NCBI RefSeq assembly: GCF_051401765.1
Contig: NC_135073.1
Coordinates: 8,184,001 to 8,248,000, forward strand
Direction: 5' to 3'
DNA: 64,000 bases
From: Calliopsis andreniformis
Lineage: Eukaryota > Arthropoda > Insecta > Hymenoptera > Andrenidae
Below the pieces are notes generated by a model. It did no database searches and was not told the origin of the DNA. It worked only from the letters and a program-made list of their open reading frames with translations. Shown in pieces: positions 12,241-23,040 of the stretch; the first letter of the stretch is position 1, and every line of letters begins with the position of its first letter. The position numbers and the translations under genes were made by a program.

Positions 12241-15079
12241 CGATGCAACAAAAAAGCACAAACTCAATAATAAACCAACGTCCGAACTAAAAATTCCAAT
12301 ACACCCCAATTCGTTTCACAACCCCGCCGTCCCATACCTCCATACATAAACCCGCAGCAAAGAAATTTTCCAATCCATTACCCCCAGTCAACGCCCCCCG
12401 ATTCGTCGTGTCACGTACACCGCAACGAGCACAGGATCTACTTCCAAATGAACAAATAAAGAAGTCGGTGCAAAACGAAGTCTAATTACGATCTCGCCGT
12501 AGCGCCATCCACCCCGGCTCCCATATATATTTAAGCCGCCGGTGATCCGAAGAAACGAGCAGTGACGTAGTATCTGCATATTTCATAACAGCCGCGAGCG
12601 GCAAAAAGGGAAAAAGTTTCCAAAGAACGCCGGACGTTTCGGTGATTAACATATCAGAGGGCGTGCTACCTTCCCCCCGGGTCGTCCTCATCTGAAATTC
12701 TGTTTAATTCGGGCGCATTAACTCGGCTTTCGAAAAAGTAGCGCGACCGTCTGACGCTCCAGACGCGAGGCTACCGGTTACGCGAGACGACAGTGGATTC
12801 GTAAGGTGGCGTCGAGGCTGCCTGAAAGCGAATACCAACGGTCGGCGAGGGACGGAGGGGGGGAGGAGGTGTTATTGAAGAAGAGGCAACCGACGTCGGC
12901 TGGGTCCCGCCAGGGAAATTAAAGGGCTTTTTAATCCCGCAAGACGAATCGCTTGCATCCCACGGAAAATTTCATTTTCTCGCGGCATAAACGTGAAGAT
13001 AATAAAAGCGAGCAGCTAACGCTTAACATATTGCCCGTGATACAACACTAGAGATCTCTTCTGATCTATAGTAAGCAGCTTATCGGGTATTAGACGGAGG
13101 AGCTGCTGTTCCCTACGCGTCGTATTTCCGCACGGCCGACGCGCTTACACCGCCTTGAGAAATTGATTGATCCCTTGGAAGCTCGTTTCTTCTGTTCTAT
13201 GGCAGTTTCGTGAACGTTCTGGAGGCGTCAGTTTGTTCAAATTGCGGATTTTATGCCTACGAAATGGGCCAGGTAGTGGGTGGTTAATGAGACTTCGAAC
13301 GATCTTCTGTCAACAGAGGTATAGGATAAAAGAGAGAGGGTTATGTGCATGAGGGGAGGTGGCTTCAATGGTTTAATTGACTACAAAGGTAGAGGTACAT
13401 TATGGGAAAAGTTATTTGATAAATTAAGGAAAATAATTGAGGCATTGAAGGTAATAAGGGCGAACTCAATAATATGGAAAATACTTCTTGTTTTATTTGC
13501 TCTTATAGAACATAAGTAAAAAGCGATTTTCTCAAAATTCGGATTCATTGAGTTGGCCCTTACTACCATCAACGCAATAATTGTTGGTGAATTATTACCT
13601 ACTATCAGAATAAAGTATATATAATTAATACGAATTGTTAATAAAATAGTAAATAAAGTAATTCATTTTAGCAGATTTTGATTTTAGAAAATGTTCCTAA
13701 TATTTATGGCGAATTATCGAATCCAGAAGGGAAAGGTTCATCGTTTACAGGGATACTAAAATGTTAGACGTGACTTCATGCTCGAAACAATGAAAAATAT
13801 GTCGCGTGCAGAGAAACTAGGAAAAGGAAGAAGTTGAGGAATGTAAAGCATCGAGATCCTTCGAAGTATCAGAAATTTCAAGCAGCCCGCTCAGCGTCTC
13901 GAAAACTCGCGACCCTGGCTCATTTTGTACAAACATGAAATGTCAACAACAATAATTTAAGGTATGGCCACTACGAACTGCATTTGATATTTCACCAGCA
14001 GCATTCATGAAGTTTATGTTGTGAACTGACATTATAAAAATATTCTTGTATCAATAAGCCAATATAAAAAAAATGTAGTTTTAAGATTTCAAACGTGTTG
14101 GAAGTGCAATGTATCTCGACAATGGTAGTGCGTTGATAATATTCATATGAAGCCTAAAAAAATATACACAAATAGATTGTTCAAATATCATAATACCAAC
14201 ACTAGTATTTCAAATCTATTATTTTATTGTGTTGTATTTAAAAAAATAATTAGAAACACCGTACGGGTACTAATTTTATAAAAGGCACAAAAAAATGATC
14301 CTTGAATATAAAGCTCACGAAGTCCATTAAAAAGAAAAGAAGAAAAGAATACACTGAAATGTATTTCAATTAATATAACACAATCTTCCACTATTTTCTA
14401 GTTATTCGTAATAGCTCGATGTGTTACATCACTTTGCTGGAAATAAAAATATTTTTTCCTCTTAGCGTACAGTATCTTGACGACTTTCAGTAGAATGTAT
14501 CAATGTCTACACAGACCTCTGTCCATTCATCTGACCATTCAAAACGCGAAAGGGTATCGAACAGTACTTAACAGAGGCGAACGAAGCGCGAAGACTTTTT
14601 TTAGACAGCTCAACTCGCCTGTTATCGAATACGTTTCCTCTCCATTAAGGTCACTTTTAAAAGAGCGATTCATTCGAAGCATTTATTCAGACAACACCCA
14701 TAATGCCCCGCGTTCTACAACGCTATTTTCTTTTGGTATTATATCTATACTGCTTTTCTACCATACATACATGTATTTAGAATCACTGTTTTTCATATTT
14801 ACTTTTTTAAAAACATTTTCTGTAAACGAAGTCACGCGGCAAAACTCTGCAATGCATATATCTGTTTTATAAATTTGCAGTTTTTAAAACCGAGAAGGGA
14901 ATTACCTCTTGTATTACTGTGTTCTGTATTTATACATATTTTAATATGTAGGATTTTAGTATAGTATTACTATTATTATTATTGCGAAATATTTTAAATT
15001 CGAGTTAGTAAATAACAGTCGAATAGCTGCATTCTCATTTTCTGAAATGCTATAAATAGATATAGACTGGACTGTCCAC
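12241..15079. other. GC island 6 and long linker
   Basis: The left shoulder 12241-12360 has C 42 and G 10; the right shoulder 13261-13440 has G 55 and C 15. A TATA-like TATATATTTAAG lies at 12524-12535 with CAGT starting at 12560, about 35 bases downstream, slightly too far for a classical TATA-initiator pair. The linker has two weak GC bumps, at about 13800-13960 and 14480-14720. A 131-codon frame at 14477-14872 starts at TTG; its first ATG is at 14495. I do not recognise its product. A short TAT microsatellite lies near 14970-14983. Confidence 0.55.
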
Positions 15080-17369
15080 AACTTCTGCACAGAATTTAAT
15101 AAAACATCGTACCGCATGTACACAACCTCTTATCAAGAAGGAAGAGGTTTCCAAAAATTACTTCAGCTATCACCCCGTCACCTCCTCGCGACCGTTTAAA
15201 ATCAACAAAAGGCAGAACAGCCCCCAGTTCTCGAAACAACGAACTGCAACAATTTCGTCGTCGAAATACCGAGCAGTCGGGCCACTTCCGATAATTAAAA
15301 AGCGCTGCAACAAGTCCTGCTCGAGCCGGTAGCACTATAAAGTCCCGAAACATTCTCGGGGCGCCGGAATCCGCGTTTTCCCTTCTTTTGTTCCTAAATT
15401 TCGCGTTTTCCCTCGCAGCGTACCGATGCTGAGCGGTGTTACGCGGCTAAAAATTACGGCGAAGTAGACTCGAGAGAATGGTATTTTTCTGCTCGCGCGC
15501 CCATTGGAAGGGCGCACGTACGCGCGCGTGTGGGCACAGCCGCGACGCCTCGTCAGTCTATCGGAGTGTTTATTCAGAACGACGCAAAATATGGAGGAGC
15601 GACTATAGGGAGCGAAAGGCCAGCGCTGGGAAGGGTGAGGGTCGAGGGGGCGCGAGGGGAGCGAGTTACAGGGTTGCTTGGAACTGTGCTTGCCCTTGGG
15701 CATGTAATTACGCGCTTCGTTTCTCGGAGGCCTCCAGGGTCAACGCGAGCGCGAACTACTGGCCATGTTATAGAAAACGCTCCTACTCTGTCCTCCACGT
15801 CTTACTCACTGCTTGTCGATTCTTTCTGTCTTACTCTGTCTTCCATTCAATGTGTCCCTCTTGTCTGTCCTTTCTTTCACGCGGAACGTCTTTCTGTCCC
15901 TGTTCCAGAGGCATCTCGCTGAAATGGGTCATTTCACTTTCTTTCACCCTCTGATGGTGCTAATTCCCGCTTCGACGCCAGTCGAAGCTGCTGGCGTCCA
16001 GGCGACAGTGACGTAATAGAATTTGGTGACAGCCATGAACGAGGACTGAGGAGTTATGTAGATTCGGACAGATTGAAAGATTCAGTTTTGGCTTGCTGCA
16101 GTTCCCCCTGAGGCCTTTGTCGAAATTCTATGAGTAAAATGGGATTACAGGATTTTGTGGAATTTCTAGTTTGATATGGTTTGAGAAATATTAGATATTT
16201 ATATTCTGTATTTTATGGAGACTTGTTACTGTTAGTAGAAATCAGCCGAGTAAAGGTTTTGTTAAAGATTTAGGAAGATCGTAATGTTATGAAACTTTTT
16301 TAAAATGTTGGCAAGCATGTTTAATCACGAGTTACTCTAATAAAGTGAAGAAAAAATAAATGGACTTGGGTTAGTCTAGGTATCAGGTACAGAATTATAA
16401 TTCTCTATCTGTTTCTTAATAACCTCCTATAATAAAAATTTTGAGTTAGTCATCTTCTTTTGCTATTCAAGTGTTCGTAATAGGTGAAATAGACTTATTA
16501 TTATAAAAATAGTCGATTTCGATTCTAGATATTACAAGGCTATTAAGTGAGCGGTAAATTCACCGTAAATCTGATTACTAACTACACTTAATCGATACAG
16601 TAGAAACTCGCCTTTCAATTTCTCTGAATGTTTAAAGTCCCCAATTTGCATGGTTCGCATAATGTGTTGCTTCGTCAAGTTGTATGCATATGAAATAATG
16701 TAGCTTATCATACGTTATTTCGATAAATATGCTTGTTCGGGTAATGCAAACGAAATGCGCCGCAGGTATTTCTGCGTACGTAAATCTATGTAAAGTATTT
16801 CGCAGCGGACACGTGTTTACCCTTAAGCATCGCTGATTCATTTATAAATATAATAAATATAACATAAGCTGTGCTTAGCCGTATGCATGAATTCCGAAAA
16901 GAAATAAACTGTCTAATAAAAAATATTGTGTTTTGAATCTCATTTACCTACATAAAGCTACTCTTCTACCTTGTAGTAAGATTTTAGATTTCAGATAATA
17001 TTGATCGTGATATGAAGTAGAACAATTATATTCCCTTCTACCGTCTTTTATATTGCTATCGTAATTGCAGATATCTATTTTTTCTTTTTAACAAGATCGC
17101 GGCGAAAGAATTTCTGGTCCGATTGGAATAATTATTCCATCGGTTTTTCATTCAATCCTCTCGAAAACTCCAAATATGTAATACGAAACTCTGATAATTT
17201 GCTCTGTTTTATTCATAACACAAATCATTACCATTTCTCAAAGTTATTTAAACAACGCTATTAAGATAATTATGCAATGGTGAAATATTCAAAACTACTG
17301 TACACAGAATAGTTAACAAATATTATCACAACTTGCATTACAATCTGAAACAGACAGTCTCTCATTAAT
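15080..17369. other. GC island 8 and linker
   Basis: The core is about 15150-16020, with a G-rich right side at about 16040-16350. Several frames of 122-158 codons overlap each other on both strands between 15335 and 15954, which is expected in GC-rich non-coding DNA. The linker is AT-rich without recognisable features. Confidence 0.55.
15970..15998. other. Two mutually exclusive hairpins
   Basis: CTTCGAC (15970-15976) pairs with GTCGAAG (15981-15987) around GCCA. Alternatively GACGCCAG (15974-15981) pairs with CTGGCGTC (15991-15998) around a 9-base loop. The two stems overlap and cannot form together. Nothing else suggests a riboswitch; this may be chance. Confidence 0.4.
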
Positions 17370-19269
17370 TCAACACGCCTCAAAATCTTTTTTCCAGCTC
17401 CCAGATGTTTTCCTCATCTCAAAAGGAACGTGTCCTCCTCTCTCTTTCTCTCTAAAAAAGTAAAAATCCGACACAAAGATTCGACTGAGAGCAGCACGAG
17501 GAGAAAGACGTTCCCGCAGAAGGGAGCAATCTTTCCGTGCAATATCAGCCTTATTCAAAGGCGAGGCAACCTTTTAACGATAGCACTGGCGGCCTCACTG
17601 AAAGTGATACCTATCCGCGGTTAGCTGGCGCGCAGAACTTTCCGTAGCTTTTGATCATTCAGCGCATAATTCCCACAGCCAGGGGAGAACCGGGACGCAC
17701 CTGCAAAGTCGAATCTAAGGCCAAACGCTGGCAGGTATGTTTTGCTTAGAGAGAACGTAATATATATGCCATGGACGTGGGGGTGGGGTTAAGGATAACG
17801 GGACTGAGGAAGAGGGTATAACGCGGGATTGGCCGAAGGGGGCAAGCACGTCGGAACAACAGCTACGACTCGCAGACAAGCTTCCCTAGTCCGCTCAGGT
17901 TACCGCAACATGCCGACGGCCTCTTGAGCCTGGACATCCTGGGAGTTTAGCAGGACGCTACACGCCTCCTGCCTGCGTCCGTTGCTCTGCCGTTTCTCCA
18001 CGTCGTCTCCGTGTTTGCTCACAAAGCCCGCAGAGAAAGGGGGAGGTTAATTAATTAACGAGTTTTTACTTAGGCCACGGCAGACTAAGTGAGAGGCCAG
18101 GGCAGCCTGCGCCCTCGGTTGCTCCCGTTTGTTTGTTGTATCCCTGGCTTGTTGGCAACTGTTAGTCATTTATGTAAACGTAATTTGGAAGAGGTTGGGT
18201 GGCACTAGCCGCAGGCCACATTCCGCGCTAAATCAAACATAGTTATATTCCGACAGCCGGGGTCGCACGGACGAACCATGGGAGCTTAATGCTTCGAAAG
18301 CGTACGAAGGGTCGCGCGCGACGAACACGAATCCCGTGGCACCGCAACTTTATGACCCATGGGCACAAGCCACGCATTCCTGGACAATGCTATTTCATGC
18401 TCGGCCCCCGACCGAGAAATGAACCCGCTCTCCTGCTGGAGCCTGCGATCAGGACTATCCTAATGACTCTTGCTTGTCTTCTGGTTACTTTTTTGTGCCT
18501 GATCTTTCAGAGGGAAATGACGTAGCGGGGATTACTGAGAAATGTTACTTGCTGTTGCTGTAAGTGTATAAGAGGAAGGCTTAATAAATGTAATGCTTTT
18601 TTTTAATTTGTCTGTAATAGTTTAGGGAACTTTTCAAGTTGAATATCATGATAAGTCATGATAAGTTCTTGGTCGTAAGCAATACTTTGAGGTTTTGGAA
18701 GGCCCCAAAAAATCTTAATAATTAAAATAATATTCACTGTTTTCGAATAGTTCTTTTTCCATTTCTTCTTAGGCATTTTAACAAAAAAAGACAGTCGCAC
18801 AACTTAATTCCTGTTTACAGAAAAAAAAATTTTGTTTCAGTTACTTCAAAGTACATGCTACATAGACCTTCAAGTTTAAAATTTTGTGGAATTACCCCCG
18901 GGGGCTGCTCTTGGGTTAAATTTCTATCACGTGCATATGATGCTTAGAACTTCTTACACGATTTCTGAAATTTACTTTCATGTTATTGTAATAAGATAGC
19001 CTCAGCAATTGTCAGTTGATCTTGTATAGACATTATTGAACACTCCAAGTGCCTTACTTTTTAAAAAAATTTGAAAACTTTTAATAAAGTTTCAAGCATT
19101 GCAACATTTGAGAATTTGAATATCTAAAATGCCGAAGACGTTCAAATCTTAAAATCTCTCAAGAAGGTAAGGTACACAGAGAATTTTCAATTAATGATTT
19201 CATAGACTATTCAACATGTGTTCCCAGAAGGAAGTACAATTAGCATATGCAACTTAACAGGTTCTGCAA
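17370..19269. other. GC island 9 and linker
   Basis: The left shoulder 17341-17420 is C-rich and contains a pyrimidine tract (17427-17453), and the core is about 17460-18530. TTAATTAATTAA near 18048-18059 gives overlapping TAATTA homeodomain-type sites. The linker 18560-19269 is AT-rich, with one GC-only palindrome CCCCCGGGGG at 18895-18904. Confidence 0.55.
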
Positions 19270-21659
19270 GCGTATACAGACTCATTAAAATGTGAAAATT
19301 ACACCCAGAGAAGTCCCTCCGTTATATTGCACACTTATCTACACTATGTAATTCAAAAAGAGAACTTCAAAGACGCATTCCTAACTCAGAAACAGTCACT
19401 CCTCCAATTACACTCAGCGACATCCATGCATCTCAGTCCCAACTTCTCTCTCCCGTATATTGGTATCTACGATTGCACTATTAGAAAATATGACGAAAAA
19501 GAGAATTATGGGCAATAAATCGATTATGGGTAGCAGAATGGGCATCGCTGGTTTAAAATGGATGCCGATCGTGGGAAAGGCCGTGCCGGAGCAACAACAA
19601 GTGACCCGTTGCGTACGATTCCTCTCTCCTCACCCTTTGCTCGTCCACCCTCCGCATCATTCACCCTTTCGTCCTCTCTCTTTTTACACGTCTCCGTCGC
19701 TCCCGCGGCGTTCACTTTATTTACGCGCGCGGAAACAAATACAGGTATAGAGCAGGCGGCACCATGGTCACCATAAAGGACTGCGCGCACGCATAAATCC
19801 CAATTACAGCTACCAATGGTGCAAGCCAGCGGCCGTGACACGCCGCAAAGTGCGGCCCGTCCATAAATTCTGCCGGCCGGACGTACCGAATTTTCCATGC
19901 AATTTGAATAAGAGATACGCATTTGGGGAAATATGTACACGAGCTCGCTCCCGTGTATGGACGCGCGTCCATCTGTACCCTTCAATGTGAGCGCGGCATT
20001 TTCAGGGTCCATCGTGCTCAAAGCACAACACGGGCTTATTGTTTGCGCCCCACCGCCGCGTTTCGCTATTATTTTTGAATAAAATCGAATTCGTCGGATG
20101 GCTCCCGTCCGTGTGTCCATCAGCCGCCTCTCGGGTTTCAGCTGTCCCTGTTGGGATCGGGCTTCTCGTGGAACGCGCGGGCATGAATCTTTTGTCCTGA
20201 TGGGTGTAATGAGTGAAAGCTATGGTGTGGGGATTTCGAAAGCACTATGGTCGATTCGAAAATTTTTATGGGGTAATTGAAAAAGTGGTCAGTTTTAGGA
20301 AAAAGTAACAGAGGAAAGTTGGACAAAATGGAGTGCTGGGATTTTGGGATTTGTTGTCGGTTGCAGGGATGGACTGAATCTAGTATTTTTATATAGTCAA
20401 TAGTCGTGTTGAGTAAAATAGAGTAAAATCTTGATTAATTGCACCCCCATTATCTGCAATCTTAGATTATGGCTTTAGTTTTGTTTTTAGAGAATATTGT
20501 TATTTTTTGTACGAAATTCAAGAAATGTCATAGTATAAATTTGACATCTGATAGCATAAAATTATATATCAAAAATAGTAATCAGTATATTACTGTATAA
20601 AAGTATATTTGATTTTAATGACACAGTATCATAAATCATGAAATGTAATTATAAGTTACCTCTTGCAATAGCATAGTGCTTTAAACTTTCAGGTAACTGA
20701 TTTTACATGTTTAAGAATTATTTTCAGCATTATCACAAAGCAGTGAATTATTCTGGGTCCTGAATGTTCACTAGTTTTTATTAATTTTTTTGTCTCTTCA
20801 ACATCTTTTGAATATTATCAGTGACTATTTCTATCACTTGAGTAGTTTTATTTTTCTTCCATAGTAAGCATGACGAATGGGAATCTCGTTGCAAGAGACA
20901 CAGAAGTATATTCTCTTTCGTGATTTTCATTTAGCGGAATCGGAGAATAAAATTTATCGCCTGTATTCTAATTCTTCGCGTCGGATAAAACAATTCTACG
21001 AAACCGCGGAACCTACGCTATTTTCGGGAAGTTCGCGTTGCAATTCAGCCCGGAGTGTTAAGCACTACACTCAAGAATTTCGTAATGCAATTCGCCGGGA
21101 ACAATGAGTGTAAAATAAATGAAACAGCACTTGGAGGAATTAGGAATGCACCACCGCCGCCGATAGAAAGCATTCGTTCATTCGTTATATTATGTATTAT
21201 ATTTACATTACCTTTCACTGTTCTCTACTTCGAGCAAGATAATTTTTCTGCCTTTCTTCTCTCGTTTTCCTTTCTTTCACTATACATTCTTATTATTTCT
21301 TCAATTGTATTCTTCTTCCTCCTTTTTCCGTCCTTTTTCTGATAATTTTCGCTCTTCTATTCGTTACGAATTTTCACTTCTGTTCTCTTTAACTAGAGTC
21401 AAACATTTCAATAAAATTGTTGAACTAAGATAAGAACAAAAAATGGAGGTAATAAATTTGCGTTTTTCCCAGCGCTGAAGTATATCTTTGTTAATTAATA
21501 TATTGCCATAGGAACATCAGCTTTCAACACAATACGAATTAATGTAATATGTTAACCTTAATTGCTAAAATTCAGTTAAGAGATTTAAAAAAAAAACATG
21601 CAAATCGTCGTATGAGTTTGCGTATATTCCAAGCTTTAATTTACTTATACTGTTTCCAA
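19270..21659. other. GC island 10 and linker
   Basis: The left shoulder 19321-19440 has C 35 and G 13; the right shoulder 20281-20400 has G 36 and C 9. The core carries a 198-codon ATG frame on the minus strand (19524-20120) with no recognisable domain and with overlapping frames on the other strand. The linker 20400-21659 is AT-rich with a weak GC bump at 20870-21180. Confidence 0.55.
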
Positions 21660-22724
21660 ATGGTTGAGCCATTCTGCATCCGATGTAAGCGTAGCCAGTT
21701 ACGTAGCATCATGTGATAACCACAAGGCTAGGAAACGATCGCATTAGTGCGGCAAATCATTTCCTGCCAACGCTATTCGGCATGCACGATTCTGCTGAGG
21801 TCGCACGAACACAAGCCTGCTCCACGTACGTATAGCTTATTACTTGTTAATTCAACAACCGTGGACGGAAGGATACGGGGCAGCTTTGGGGCAAATATAG
21901 GGGGCAAGCAAAGGACCGAGATAAACCGTGCGTTTTGGCATGTCACATAAGGCTGACCTGCGCGACAAAACATGTCCGCGCGACCGTGCAGTCGCGTGTG
22001 GGTTAGTCTGCCTCATTAATGGTTAAAGCTAATACCAGACGCTCAGAACTAATGGAAATAGCACGACGACCCCTCTGATCCCGAACTACCGTGCACCCCT
22101 GAGGCGCTTCGTATCATAAAGTAACATACGACCCGTGTATCACGCGATTTATATCGGGCTCACGTAGTTATTTCCATTAAAAATCTAGACAAGTCTCACT
22201 CCAGTCGTCGCATAAATTCTGCATTCTATTATATAAATGTCTGGTGTACTATTCTAATCGTGCTATTTTTATTTTATTTCACTAACTTATTTTCAATACT
22301 CTGGACGAAGAAAGTACCTATACAATGTTCAAGAGAAATTTGTAAAAACTTCTTCGTATGGAATGGGACACACGATTACTTAATATAAATTAATTAAGGA
22401 AGGATTTCAGTACACCGGCTGAAAATATTAATCATTAGCGTACCAAATGGGGGCACTCCAGTTTAGTAGACCCTCCTTGTCTTCCAAACTTTTTTTATTT
22501 TTAAGCCCTTGAAATTTTTGAATATTTAATTTATAAATTTCTGAAATCTTTTTATATACTTTTTTTCAATTTTCTGAATTCTAATTCCTGGAAATTTATA
22601 TTTAAACTCTGAGTGTCGATACTTTGGTATGATAAGGGTAAAATAATTTTCAGATTTCTTTTCCTGGATACCGAAATGATATGGCTTTATACAACTTTTG
22701 TACGATATTATTATATTATACCAG

Positions 22725-22871
22725 ACAAATATATTTTCTTCAATAATTTACATACAGATGCACATATCAGTGTACAAATATATTTTTTTTATTTATTTAC
22801 ATACAGATACGCATATAGTGCGCCTTTATAGACTACAAATATTTAATGTTCATTCATTTACATACAGGTTT
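22725..22871 (+). repeat. Degenerate minisatellite, three units
   Basis: Three units start with ACAAATAT at 22725, 22774 and 22835 and each carries ATTTACATACAG about 22 bases in (starting about 22747, 22797 and 22857). Unit lengths are 49 and 61, and the third runs into the hairpin arm. The variation is mainly indels in the T-rich part. Confidence 0.65.
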
Positions 22872-22934
22872 TCCATGTGAAAATGACGATTCAATGAGAC
22901 GCCATTCTCACACTGCAAACCTGTATGTAAATGA
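22854..22934 (-). ncRNA. Long hairpin, candidate microRNA precursor
   Basis: The outer arms 22854-22871 and 22917-22934 are perfectly complementary over 18 bp. Read on the minus strand, the inner arms continue with 15 of 17 positions paired, three as G-U, closing on an 11-base loop (TCTCATTGAAT). That gives a stem of 35 positions with two mismatches, the size favoured by Drosha processing. Weaker pairing continues outward to about 22846-22942. On the plus strand the three wobbles become A-C mismatches, so minus-strand RNA folds better. I do not recognise a known microRNA in either arm. It could instead be a miniature element or a simple inverted duplication of the third minisatellite unit. 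Expression cannot be judged from sequence. Confidence 0.4.
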
Positions 22935-23040
22935 CTGAAAATAGTATATTTGAATGCTATAAACGTACATTAACATAGTAAAAAAGTTCTACAAAGTTAT
23001 ACCATTTAGTTACCAGCAAAAGAAATTCTAAAGATTGTTT

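Larger units (their letters stand above)
21660..23040. other. GC island 11 and repeat-bearing linker
   Basis: The island is about 21660-22190. The linker begins with TTTGAAAT-like low-complexity sequence (about 22470-22615), followed by a short tandem repeat and the long hairpin described separately. Confidence 0.55.

Noticed and set aside
15335..15954. Four overlapping frames on both strands
   Set aside because: Mutual overlap in a GC-rich stretch and biased composition indicate stop-poor non-coding DNA.
18895..18904. CCCCCGGGGG palindrome in AT-rich DNA
   Set aside because: Striking but only 10 bases; no second element or context supports a function.
22725..22871. CRISPR-like regular repeat
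   Set aside because: Units differ in length and sequence and the spacers are related to each other; it is a minisatellite in animal DNA.
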